Below, piece after piece: positions 25,123 through 33,124 of a DNA stretch of 64,000 bases. A model generated the notes under the pieces. That model had not been told where the DNA came from, made no database searches, and worked only from the letters and a program-made list of their open reading frames with translations. Numbering within the stretch: the first letter of the stretch is position 1; each line of letters begins with the position of its first letter. The position numbers and the translations under genes were made by a program. Location: assembly GCF_042682565.1 (NCBI RefSeq), contig NZ_JBHUIC010000004.1. One strand, given 5' to 3'. The DNA is from Pistricoccus aurantiacus. Its GTDB lineage: Bacteria; Pseudomonadota; Gammaproteobacteria; Pseudomonadales; Halomonadaceae.

Positions 25123-25203
25123 TCTGAGCGTCGCGACATTAAGCTTGAAACGACACGCAACTTAATTTATAGCCTGTCTCCCTACCCGCATAAGGACAAC
25201 CTT

Positions 25204-26169
25204 ATGAACGACCCCCTCCCACGTCAGGATCATGACAGTCCATGGAAAGAAGCCCTGGAATGCCGCTTTCCCGAATTCATGGCGTTACTGTTTCCTGGCA
25301 TCCATCCCGAGATCGACTGGTCGAAAGGACATACCTTCCTCGACAAGGAACTCCAGCAGATCACTCCGGATGCGGATAATGGCCGCCGTCACGCCGACAA
25401 GCTGGCCAAGGTCCATACCTACGACGGCCTGGAGACCTGGGTACTGATCCATGTCGAAGTACAAGGGGAGCCGGAGACATGCTTCGCCAGCCGGATGTAT
25501 ACTTATCACTATCGCCTGCTGGATCGCTACGGGGTGGACGTGGTCAGCCTGGCCGTGCTGGCGGATACGAATCCCGGCTTCCGTCCTCAGCGTTTCCTGC
25601 GCGGGCGGTGGGGATGCGAAGTGGATTTTCGTTTCCCGGTGGCCAAGCTGCTCGACCTCGATGCCCAATGGGCTGAGCTGGAAGCCAGCGACAACGTTTT
25701 CGCCCTGGTGGTGATGGCACAGCTCAAGGCCAAGCTGATCGATGATGGTCGGGAGCTCAAACGCTGGAAAACCCACCTGACACGGTTGATGTACCAGCGT
25801 GGCTACCGTAAAGCGCAGGTCATCGAGCTATTCCGGCTGATCGACTGGATGATCCGTTTGCCGGAAGCTCTGGAACGCGAGTTCCTCGACGAACATTATG
25901 CTTTTGAGGAGGCCCGGAACATGCCTTATGTCACCAGTGCGGAACGCTTCGGAATCGAGAAAGGCCGCGAGGAAGGCCTTGAGAAAGGCCTCGAGAAAGG
26001 TCGTCAGGAAGGTCTTGAGGGGGCGCTTCGTGTTCAGCTAGGCCTCAAGTTCGGGGAGCTTCCCGCCTGGGCGGATGACAAGCTGAACGCGGCGACCGAC
26101 AAGCAGTTGACCCTTTGGATTGCCCGTATACTGACAGTCGATAGCCTGGAAGCGCTGTTCGCGGACTGA
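25204..26169 (+). CDS. Rpn-family PD-(D/E)XK nuclease, intact, chimeric tail
   Basis: 321 residues from ATG 25204. The body belongs to the same subfamily as the minus-strand fragments (SDNVFALVVMAQLKAKL, MYQRGYRKAQVIELFRLIDWMIRLP, NMPYVTSAERFGIEKG). It keeps the nuclease site Asp65 and Glu85-Val-Gln87 (VLIHVEVQGEPE). Its tail, however, is the DUF4351-like type (VQLGLKFGELPAWADDKLN, ending DSLEALFAD), nearly identical to that of the other intact gene at 21398. The join falls in the EKG/RQEG repeat hinge. It probably acts as a DNA endonuclease; biological role not known. Confidence 0.86.
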   Translation: MNDPLPRQDHDSPWKEALECRFPEFMALLFPGIHPEIDWSKGHTFLDKELQQITPDADNGRRHADKLAKVHTYDGLETWVLIHVEVQGEPETCFASRMYTYHYRLLDRYGVDVVSLAVLADTNPGFRPQRFLRGRWGCEVDFRFPVAKLLDLDAQWAELEASDNVFALVVMAQLKAKLIDDGRELKRWKTHLTRLMYQRGYRKAQVIELFRLIDWMIRLPEALEREFLDEHYAFEEARNMPYVTSAERFGIEKGREEGLEKGLEKGRQEGLEGALRVQLGLKFGELPAWADDKLNAATDKQLTLWIARILTVDSLEALFAD

Positions 26170-26208
26170 TACTGGCCAGTACTGCGCCGCGAGCGCAAGC
26201 CCTGATCG

Positions 26209-26373
26209 TTACGCCTGTTTATTGCGGGCGCGGGCGATATCGCCGAGGGCCGCCGCAATAAGGCGAGGTTCGCCATCTTCTAGCGCAGCTTCGAGACAGG
26301 CCGCGATATCTTCCTCGGTGTGCGGATAGTCCGCCGTGTCATAGCGGCTGAATGTTACCTCTTGAGGATTCAT
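26209..26373 (-). pseudogene. Truncated HI1420-type antitoxin
   Basis: 54 codons from ATG 26371-26373: FSRYDTADYPHTEEDIAACLEAALEDGEPRLIAAALGDIARAR, then NKQA and a stop. The start matches addiction-module antidote proteins of the HI1420 family, which normally run to about 100 residues with a helix-turn-helix directly after the DIARAR segment. Here the HTH is gone. No toxin gene is recognisable in the 130 bases upstream. Confidence 0.72.
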
Positions 26374-26504
26374 CGATGATTCCTTTCATTGCCTGGCCAT
26401 GGCGTTTGCCGGCGAGACTGAATGCTCGTATCTCCTGTATCCGCCAACCATAGATGACCGGCAATCATCGCCAACCACGGTTATCAACCCGAGCCAGAAT
26501 CATC

Positions 26505-26732
26505 CTACCGTTTCAGTCGAAAGCCCTTGCCCTGCATGCAGTGAGCCAGCACTTCCTGGCGTTCGGATTGAGGAATATCGTTTATCCTGATTTCATAAAG
26601 ACATTCCGAGCGGCTGGTGGTGGTGTCGTGGCGGGAAACGCCGTCTTTTTGCCAGGATGGCTGAGGAGCGGCGCAGGCGGAAAGTAGAGTAATTGTTGTA
26701 AGGGACAAAACGACAATAGAAAGTCGAGACAT
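26505..26732 (-). CDS. Small outer-envelope lipoprotein
   Basis: 75 residues from ATG 26730-26732, preceded by GGAAAA. An N-terminal apolar signal ends in the lipobox LLSAC (lipidated Cys near residue 20), then a short polar domain with two more cysteines (SECLYEI and AHCMQGKGF) that may form a disulfide. I do not recognise a specific family. It is downstream of pilA, beyond that gene's terminator. Confidence 0.72.
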   Translation of the reverse strand: MSRLSIVVLSLTTITLLSACAAPQPSWQKDGVSRHDTTTSRSECLYEIRINDIPQSERQEVLAHCMQGKGFRLKR

Positions 26733-26755
26733 GGAGTTTTCCGAGATTAAGTAAT

Positions 26756-26781
26756 AAAAAGGCCGGCGGAAGCCGGCCATT
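26756..26781 (-). terminator. Terminator after pilA
   Basis: Perfect arms GGCCGGC and GCCGGCC around a four-base loop, followed on the minus strand by five T. It lies between the pilA stop and the lipoprotein gene. Confidence 0.88.
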
Positions 26782-26808
26782 AATTCATACATAACTATTT
26801 ATATTTGA

Positions 26809-27300
26809 TTAGGTTCCACGGCAAGATTGCGGAACGTAGGTATCGATAGAACCAGCATTACCAGAAGATGAATTACCAGTACAGTTCCAAGTGATTGTAC
26901 CATTACTTGAAACATCTGGTGTAAGCACTAGTTGAGCTGAAGCAATAGGACTAGCTACACCTGTGCTCTCCATTGTTGCAGTAATCACACCATTAGCTAC
27001 TGCCACGTTATCGACATACTGTCCTGCGACAGCCGTATTTGCTGGTATTCCAAGAGCACCGCTATTAATACCTGTTAAGGTTCCTTGCTGAGCATAAATT
27101 TCTGACACGCTTGTTTTCAGGCTTGAAGACAGCGTCATTGCTTCACTCATCTGTGAACGAGCGGTGTAGTCCTGATACTGCGGAATAGCAATTGCCGCCA
27201 AAATACCGATAATCGCCACCACGATCATCAGCTCGATCAGGGTAAAGCCGCCTTGCTTGCGGGCCTGCCCTTGAATGCCTTGGGTGAATTTGTGCTTCAT
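26809..27300 (-). CDS. pilA: Type IV major pilin PilA
   Basis: 163 residues. A short leader ends at the prepilin peptidase site GG/FTLIELMIVVAIIGILAAIAIPQYQDYTARSQ, with Glu at +5 of the mature protein, the standard pilin N-terminus. Two cysteines near the C-terminus (WNCTGN and QSCRGT) would form the D-loop disulfide. The globular part (coding DNA 26809-27120) is AT-rich and of low complexity relative to the 5' end, as is common for variable pilins. It is divergent from pilBCD, whose products assemble it. Confidence 0.95.
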   Translation of the reverse strand: MKHKFTQGIQGQARKQGGFTLIELMIVVAIIGILAAIAIPQYQDYTARSQMSEAMTLSSSLKTSVSEIYAQQGTLTGINSGALGIPANTAVAGQYVDNVAVANGVITATMESTGVASPIASAQLVLTPDVSSNGTITWNCTGNSSSGNAGSIDTYVPQSCRGT

Positions 27301-27532
27301 TTTCTTCGTTCCTCGTTTGTCGATAGACGCCTGGGTACATAAGCCCGTGCGGATAGAAGTTTACCTTAAGGCTTATGAAATTTACAATACGTTACGTTTT
27401 GCAAAAAATCAACGCCTTGATGCTGCTAATATCAGATATCTGACATTTCCCTGCGTATTGCCCTAAAATGGCGGTTCAATCGCGTTGCCAGCCAGGGCTA
27501 TTCCCTTTTTCGGCCAGTCAGGAGTTTTCTTT

Positions 27533-29287
27533 ATGCCCTTTTCATCCGCCTCGCCTGCTTCGCAGGCGCCGAGCATCACCCTGCGAGGCCTGGGGCGGCG
27601 TCTGGTGGATCAGGGGCTGCTGACGGAAGACGTCACGATCAAGGCAGTGGAAGGCGCCAAGGCGGCGGGCACCTCGCTGATGCATTACGTGATCGAGCAG
27701 GCGCTGGTCAGCCCGGAGGAAACCGCCTGCGCCGCGGCCTGGGAATACGGCCTGCCACTGATCGACCTGGAAGCGCTGCGGATTTCCGCCCTGCCCGCGG
27801 CGGATCGCATGCCGGAGCGGCTGCTGCGCCGCCACTGCATGCTGCCGGTGGCCTGCAACGAGTATCGGCTGACGGTGGCGGTGGCCTATCCCTCGGTACT
27901 CAGCCAGCTGGACGAGCTGGGGGTGGCCACCGGGCTGACGGTGGAAGGGGTGCTGGCGCCGGCGAATCAGCTGCAGACCATGCTCGATCGCTATCTGCAT
28001 CAGCACGAGCAGGACCAGCTCAGCGATCAGCTCGGCAGCGGAGATTCCAGCCTCGAGGACATCGATTTCGAAGGCAGCGGCAACCAGGAGGCGGAAGACG
28101 ATCAGGCGGTCACCGCCGCGGAGGGCGACGCGCCCATCGTGCGCTTCGTCAACAAGATACTGCTGGACGCCATTCAGCGCGGCGCCTCGGATATCCACTT
28201 CGAGCCCTACGAGACCAGCTACCGCATCCGCCTGCGAATCGACGGCATTCTATTGGAAACCGCCAAGCCGCCCTTCGGCCAGCGCAACCGTATCGCCGCT
28301 CGCCTGAAGGTCATCTCCCGGCTGGATATCTCCGAGCGCCGTCTGCCGCAAGATGGCGCGATCAAGCTGCGGGTGTCCAAGAGCCGTTCCATCGATTTCC
28401 GGGTCAGCACCCTGCCCACGGTGTACGGCGAGAAGATCGTGCTGCGGATACTCGATCCGGCCTCCGCCCAGATGGGCATCGACGCCCTGGGCTTCACGAA
28501 AACCCAGCGGGCGCTCTACGAGCAGGCGCTTTCCGAGCCTCAGGGCATGGTGCTGGTCACCGGTCCCACCGGCAGCGGCAAGACGGTGACCCTCTACACC
28601 GGGCTGAACATGCTCAACACGGACGAGCGCAATATTTCCACCGCGGAAGACCCGGTGGAGATCAAGGTGCCGGGCATCAATCAGGTCAACGTGCTGCCGC
28701 GCATCGGCCTGACCTTCGCCAGCGCCCTGCGCGCCTTTCTGCGCCAGGACCCGGACGTGGTGATGGTCGGGGAGATTCGCGATCTGGAAACCGCGGAAAT
28801 CGCCGTCAAGGCCTCCCAGACCGGCCACCTGGTGCTTTCCACCCTGCACACCAACTCCGCCGCGGAAACCCTGACCCGCATGATCAACATGGGGGTTCAG
28901 GCCTTCAATATCGCCAGCTCCGTGTCGCTGATCATCGCCCAGCGCCTAGCCCGGCGGCTGTGCCCCCACTGCAAGACCCCCACGGAGATTCCGCACCAGG
29001 CGCTGATCGAGGCGGGTTTCAGCGAGGAGGAAATCGGCGAGGCGACGATCTATCGCCCGGTGGGCTGTCGCCGCTGCACCCTGGGCTACAAGGGCCGGGT
29101 GGGCATCTACGAGGTGGTGCCGATCAGCGACGCCATGAGCCAGCTGATCATGCGGCAGGGCAATTCCCTGGAACTGGCCCAGCAGGCCCGTGATGACGGC
29201 CATCCGGATCTGCGCAGAAGCGCCTTGGCCAAGGCCATGGAAGGGTTGACCAGCCTCGAGGAAGTGTATCGGGTCACCACCGACTGA
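27533..29287 (+). CDS. pilB: Type IV pilus assembly ATPase PilB
   Basis: 584 residues from ATG 27533, which has AGGAG eight bases upstream; a longer TTG reading adds an unlikely sequence. An N-terminal MshEN/T2SSE_N domain precedes the ATPase with Walker A GPTGSGKT at about residue 343, Asp box, Walker B (DVVMVGEIRD) and His box (GHLVLSTLHTN). A four-cysteine zinc site lies near residues 477-515 (CPHC and CRRC). It powers pilus extension in the cytoplasm with PilC. Confidence 0.96.
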   Translation: MPFSSASPASQAPSITLRGLGRRLVDQGLLTEDVTIKAVEGAKAAGTSLMHYVIEQALVSPEETACAAAWEYGLPLIDLEALRISALPAADRMPERLLRRHCMLPVACNEYRLTVAVAYPSVLSQLDELGVATGLTVEGVLAPANQLQTMLDRYLHQHEQDQLSDQLGSGDSSLEDIDFEGSGNQEAEDDQAVTAAEGDAPIVRFVNKILLDAIQRGASDIHFEPYETSYRIRLRIDGILLETAKPPFGQRNRIAARLKVISRLDISERRLPQDGAIKLRVSKSRSIDFRVSTLPTVYGEKIVLRILDPASAQMGIDALGFTKTQRALYEQALSEPQGMVLVTGPTGSGKTVTLYTGLNMLNTDERNISTAEDPVEIKVPGINQVNVLPRIGLTFASALRAFLRQDPDVVMVGEIRDLETAEIAVKASQTGHLVLSTLHTNSAAETLTRMINMGVQAFNIASSVSLIIAQRLARRLCPHCKTPTEIPHQALIEAGFSEEEIGEATIYRPVGCRRCTLGYKGRVGIYEVVPISDAMSQLIMRQGNSLELAQQARDDGHPDLRRSALAKAMEGLTSLEEVYRVTTD

Positions 29288-29409
29288 CCCCGTTTCATCA
29301 GCAGAACAACCGCTCAAGTCATTGCTTATTCCGCCGATAGAAAACACCAGAGTCAATTTTGACAGCGGGTTTTCGATAATCGGATGTTCTATACGACGGG
29401 GAAGCAGCG

Positions 29410-30639
29410 ATGGCAACGCGGCAGATGAAAGCGCCAAAGGAAGCGAAGCTCTACCGCTGGCAGTGGACCGGCAAGGGTCCGGCGGGAAGAAAGGTCAGCG
29501 GTGAAGTGATCGCCGGGGCCCGGCAGGAAGTCGTCGATGAGCTTTCCGGCCAGAACGTGATGGTCAAGCGGGTGCGCAAGAAAGGCGGCCTGGGCGGCGG
29601 CGGCCGGGTCAAGCCCCGGGACGTGATGCTCTTCGCCCGCCAGATGGCCACCATGATTCGCGCCGGGGTGCCGATGCTGCAGGCCTTCTCCGTGGTGGCG
29701 GAAAGCCTCAAGAAGCCCGCCATGGTGAATCTGGTGCGGCGCATGAAGAACGACGTCAGCGCCGGCGCCAGCTTTTCCGAGGCCCTGGCAAGCCATCCCA
29801 GGTATTTCGACAAGCTGTTCGTCAGCATGGTGGCCGCCGGGGAGCAGGCCGGCGCCCTGGACAGCATGCTGGAGCGTATCGCCACCTACAAGGAAAAGAC
29901 CGAGGCGCTGAAGGCGCGGGTCAAGAAGGCGCTCTATTACCCGGTGGCGGTGATTCTCGTGGGTGTCGGCGTCACCGCGGTGCTGTTGATCAAGGTGGTG
30001 CCCCAGTTCGAAAGCCTGTTTTCCGGCTTCGGCGCGGAGCTGCCCGCCATGACCCAGATGACCATTCGCATGTCGGAATTCGCCCAGCACTATTGGCTGT
30101 GGGGCCTTGCCGGCGCGGTCGCGGTGGGTATCGCCTTCTTCCAGGCCATGAAGCGTTCCTCGGCCTTTCGCTATCGGGTGCATGCGCTGGCGCTGAAGCT
30201 GCCGGTGCTGGGCAACATTCTCGACAAGTCCGCGGTTTCCCAGTATTCCCGCACCCTTGCCACCACCTTCGCCGCCGGCGTGCCGCTGGTGGAGGCGCTG
30301 AACACCGCCGCCGGCGCCGTGGGCAACAACGTCTACGAGCGGGCCATCCATCAGATTCGCGAAGACGTGGCCAACGGCCAGCAGCTCAACTTCGCCATGC
30401 GCCTGACGGAGCGCTTTCCCTCCCTGGCGACCCAGATGGTCGGCATCGGCGAGGAATCCGGCTCCCTGGACGCCATGCTCAATCGGGTGGCGGACTACTT
30501 CGAGGAAGAGGTGGACAACCAGGTGGACGCCCTGACCTCGCTGCTGGAACCCTTCATTATCGTCATATTGGGCGTACTGGTGGGCGGCCTGGTAGTCTCC
30601 ATGTACCTGCCGATCTTCGAGCTGGGCAGCGTGGTGTGA
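29410..30639 (+). CDS. pilC: Type IV pilus inner-membrane platform protein PilC
   Basis: 409 residues of the GspF/PilC family with two repeated T2SSF domains and three membrane helices (about 175-195, 225-245, 375-395). Typical are MLFARQMATMIRAGVPMLQAF and its repeat YSRTLATTFAAGVPLVEALNTAAGAVGN. It links the PilB motor to pilin polymerisation. It starts 122 bases after pilB and overlaps the next gene. Confidence 0.95.
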   Translation: MATRQMKAPKEAKLYRWQWTGKGPAGRKVSGEVIAGARQEVVDELSGQNVMVKRVRKKGGLGGGGRVKPRDVMLFARQMATMIRAGVPMLQAFSVVAESLKKPAMVNLVRRMKNDVSAGASFSEALASHPRYFDKLFVSMVAAGEQAGALDSMLERIATYKEKTEALKARVKKALYYPVAVILVGVGVTAVLLIKVVPQFESLFSGFGAELPAMTQMTIRMSEFAQHYWLWGLAGAVAVGIAFFQAMKRSSAFRYRVHALALKLPVLGNILDKSAVSQYSRTLATTFAAGVPLVEALNTAAGAVGNNVYERAIHQIREDVANGQQLNFAMRLTERFPSLATQMVGIGEESGSLDAMLNRVADYFEEEVDNQVDALTSLLEPFIIVILGVLVGGLVVSMYLPIFELGSVV

Positions 30640-31526
30640 TGATGAACGGCATGAATAGCGCGATAAGCGGCGAACTGCCCTTCTCCCTTCTTTTCCAGCA
30701 GGCATGGCTGCTGGTGCTGATCGTCGGGCTGTGCCTGGGCAGTTTTCTCAACGTGGTGATCGCCCGGCTGCCGGTGATGATGATGCAGGGCTGGCGCGCG
30801 GAGGCCCGGCAAGCCCTGGAACTCGAAACGGAAGATACCCCCACCTTCAACCTGATGACCCCGGCCTCCTGCTGCCCGAACTGCGAGGCGCCGATCCGCT
30901 GGCACGACAACATTCCCCTGCTGGGCTATCTGAAACGTCGCGGCCGCTGCGCCCGCTGCCAATCTCGCATCAGCCCGCAGTATCCGCTGGTGGAACTGGC
31001 CGCCGGCCTGCTGAGCCTGGCGGTGGTGGCGACTCACGGCGCGAGCCTGCAGAGCCTGGCGCTGATCGGCGCCTGCCTGGCGCTGCTGGCCCTGGCGGTG
31101 ATCGACTGGCGCACTCAGCTATTGCCGGATGCGATCACCCTGCCGCTCTTGTGGGCGGGATTTCTCTATCAGCTGCTGTTTCAGCCTGATCTGCTTGAAT
31201 CCGCGGTGATCGGTGCCATGCTGGGATATCTGATCCTGTGGAGCTGCTACTGGCTGTTCCGGCTCGCGACCGGCAAGGAAGGCATGGGCTACGGGGATTT
31301 CAAGCTGCTGGCGGCTCTTGGCGCCTGGCTGGGCTGGTCCTATCTGCCGTTGCTGCTGCTGATTTCCGCCGGCATCGGCGCGGTGGTGGGCATCATCGCT
31401 CAGCTGACGCTGCCCCGGCTGCGAGGTCTGCCGATGCCCTTCGGCCCCTATCTGGCCTTGGCGGGCTGGGTGGTGCTGATCGTCGGCGAGCCGTTGATGG
31501 CGTTTTATCAAGGAGTCTTTCTGTGA
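30639..31526 (+). CDS. pilD: Prepilin peptidase/N-methyltransferase PilD
   Basis: 295 residues. The start ATG shares a base with the pilC stop. N-terminal membrane segment with GSFLNVVIARLP, then a cytosolic loop with two CxxC pairs (CCPNC and CARC) and the two catalytic aspartates in AVIDWRTQLLPD and GKEGMGYGDFK. It cleaves and N-methylates PilA. About eight membrane segments. The stop overlaps the coaE start. Confidence 0.96.
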   Translation: MMNGMNSAISGELPFSLLFQQAWLLVLIVGLCLGSFLNVVIARLPVMMMQGWRAEARQALELETEDTPTFNLMTPASCCPNCEAPIRWHDNIPLLGYLKRRGRCARCQSRISPQYPLVELAAGLLSLAVVATHGASLQSLALIGACLALLALAVIDWRTQLLPDAITLPLLWAGFLYQLLFQPDLLESAVIGAMLGYLILWSCYWLFRLATGKEGMGYGDFKLLAALGAWLGWSYLPLLLLISAGIGAVVGIIAQLTLPRLRGLPMPFGPYLALAGWVVLIVGEPLMAFYQGVFL

Positions 31527-32131
31527 GCTTGAGCATCGGCCTGACCGGCGGCATCGCCTCGGGAAAATCCAGCGTCGCCCGAGCCTTCGAGGCCCTGGGC
31601 ATCGAATGGGTGGACGCGGACGACACCGCCCGGGAAGTCGTCGCTCCCGGCGAGCCGGCGCTGGCGGATATCGTCGCCCGGCACGGCAAGGAAATCCTCG
31701 ACGAGCACGGCGAGCTGAACCGCCGCGCTCTGCGGGAACGGATCTTCGCGGACGAAACCGAGCGCCGCTGGCTGGAAGGGGTGATTCATCCTCGGGTACG
31801 AGAGCGGCTGCTGGAGCATATGCGGCGCATGGCCCAAGGCCCCGCGCCTTATCATCTGGTGGTGGTGCCGCTGCTTTTCGAGGCGGGCCTCAGCGAAATC
31901 GTCGATCGCCGCCTGGTGATCGACGTGCCGGAGTCCCTGCAGATCGAACGCACCGCCAGTCGAGACGGCGTCAGCGAAGCTCAAGCCCGGGCCATCGTTG
32001 ATGCCCAGTTGCCCCGCGAAGAACGCCTCGCCCGGGCGGACGACGTGATCGACAACAGCGGCGATCTCGAGGCACTAAAGCGCCAGGTGGCGGAGCTGGA
32101 CGAGAAATATCGGCGGCTTGCCAAGGAGTGA
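31523..32131 (+). CDS. coaE: Dephospho-CoA kinase CoaE
   Basis: 202 residues from GTG 31523, overlapping the pilD stop. It has the P-loop GLTGGIASGKSS near the start, the acidic segment VDADDTAREVV, and a lid region RTASRDGVSEAQARAIVDAQL. It catalyses the last step of coenzyme A synthesis. The order pilBCD-coaE-yacG is conserved in many gammaproteobacteria, but here a toxin-antitoxin module separates coaE from yacG. Confidence 0.95.
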   Translation: MSLSIGLTGGIASGKSSVARAFEALGIEWVDADDTAREVVAPGEPALADIVARHGKEILDEHGELNRRALRERIFADETERRWLEGVIHPRVRERLLEHMRRMAQGPAPYHLVVVPLLFEAGLSEIVDRRLVIDVPESLQIERTASRDGVSEAQARAIVDAQLPREERLARADDVIDNSGDLEALKRQVAELDEKYRRLAKE

Positions 32132-32232
32132 AAGCGTAAGAACCTTACGGCTTACTTACCAACACCATCGACGACAAAGCTGTATCGGCCTATAGTAGTC
32201 ACAGGTATTACCCTTCTATCACGGAAATCGAT

Positions 32233-32511
32233 ATGGCATCGCCAACTTCCATCAAACTCGATGACAACTTGAAAGAGCGGATTCAGCATCTCGCAGAAGA
32301 ACGCCGACGCTCGGCGCACTGGGTCATGCGTGAAGCCATCAGTCAGTATGTCGAGCGTGAAGAAAAACGCGAAGCGTTCAAACGAGACACGCTTAAGGCT
32401 TGGGAAGAATACCAGCGCACCGGCCTGCATCTGACGCTGGAAGAAGCGGACGCTTGGCTTGCGAGACTTGAAGCTGGCGAGGACGCAGAGATACCCACTT
32501 GCCACACCTGA
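32233..32511 (+). CDS. CopG/RHH-type antitoxin
   Basis: 92 residues with a ribbon-helix-helix start (SPTSIKLDDNLKERIQHLAEERRRSAHWVMREAISQYVEREEK) and an acidic C-terminal tail (LTLEEADAWLARLEAGEDAEIP) likely to bind the toxin. It overlaps the next gene by 13 bases, so the two are co-expressed. The module sits between coaE and yacG, which are normally adjacent. Confidence 0.86.
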   Translation: MASPTSIKLDDNLKERIQHLAEERRRSAHWVMREAISQYVEREEKREAFKRDTLKAWEEYQRTGLHLTLEEADAWLARLEAGEDAEIPTCHT

Positions 32512-32789
32512 AATGGTCAACCCGCTCATTAAACGATATGCAGCGTCTTCATCGTTTCCTTGCGTACAAGGATCAGGATGCTGCCAGTCGCGCGATAAAA
32601 TCGATCCGTTACGGAGTAAGAATTCTAGCTCATCAGCCTCAGGCGGGGCGACCCATTGATGACATGGAACCAGAGTATCGAGAATGGCTAATCGACTTTG
32701 GCAATAGCGGCTATATCGTTCGATACCGTATCGACAACGACACCATTATATTGCTGGCTATCCAACATCAAAAAGAAGCTGATTTTTGA
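32499..32789 (+). CDS. RelE/ParE-superfamily toxin
   Basis: 96 residues if begun at TTG 32499 inside the antitoxin gene. It reads LKWSTRSLNDMQRLHRFLAYKDQDAASRAIKSIRYGVRILAHQPQAGRPIDD, then EYREWLIDFGNSGYIVRYRIDNDTIILLAIQHQKEADF. The helical hairpin, the REW motif and the final beta strands fit ParE/RelE toxins. It is intact. ParE-like proteins block gyrase and RelE-like ones cut mRNA; which applies cannot be told. The neighbour yacG encodes a gyrase inhibitor, which is probably coincidental. Confidence 0.86.
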   Translation: MPHLKWSTRSLNDMQRLHRFLAYKDQDAASRAIKSIRYGVRILAHQPQAGRPIDDMEPEYREWLIDFGNSGYIVRYRIDNDTIILLAIQHQKEADF

Positions 32790-32874
32790 TATTGAATTTT
32801 GAAAGTCTAAATTCCAATAAAACACTGTTCAGTACGCTGAAAACTTCCCTCAGCATCAATGAAGTGGAGCTGTA

Positions 32875-33114
32875 ATGAGTCAAAAAACCTCTCCCCGCCC
32901 TTTGGAAGTCGCCTGCCCACAGTGTCACAAGAAGGTGGCCTGGGTGGAGGAAAACCTCTATCGCCCGTTCTGTTCCAAGCGCTGCAAGCTGCTGGACCTG
33001 GGTGCCTGGGCGGATGAATCTCATCGTATCGCCGGTGAGACGGCGATGGATGAAACCGCCATCGACGAGATGATATTGCAAGCCGAGCGGGATTTCTCCG
33101 GCTCGAATTCCTGA
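32875..33114 (+). CDS. yacG: DNA gyrase inhibitor YacG
   Basis: 79 residues. It binds one zinc through CPQC (near residue 14) and CSKRC (near residue 34), with the family sequence FCSKRCKLLDLGAWADESHRI. In E. coli it binds GyrB and blocks DNA binding. Its C-terminal helix is acidic. It forms a unit with the following Tus-like gene, ten bases away. Confidence 0.94.
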   Translation: MSQKTSPRPLEVACPQCHKKVAWVEENLYRPFCSKRCKLLDLGAWADESHRIAGETAMDETAIDEMILQAERDFSGSNS

Positions 33115-33124
33115 GACGATCGCC

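Noticed and set aside
25204..26169. Rpn copies as a classical insertion sequence
   Set aside because: No terminal inverted repeats, DDE transposase or target duplication could be seen; the proteins are PD-(D/E)XK nucleases.
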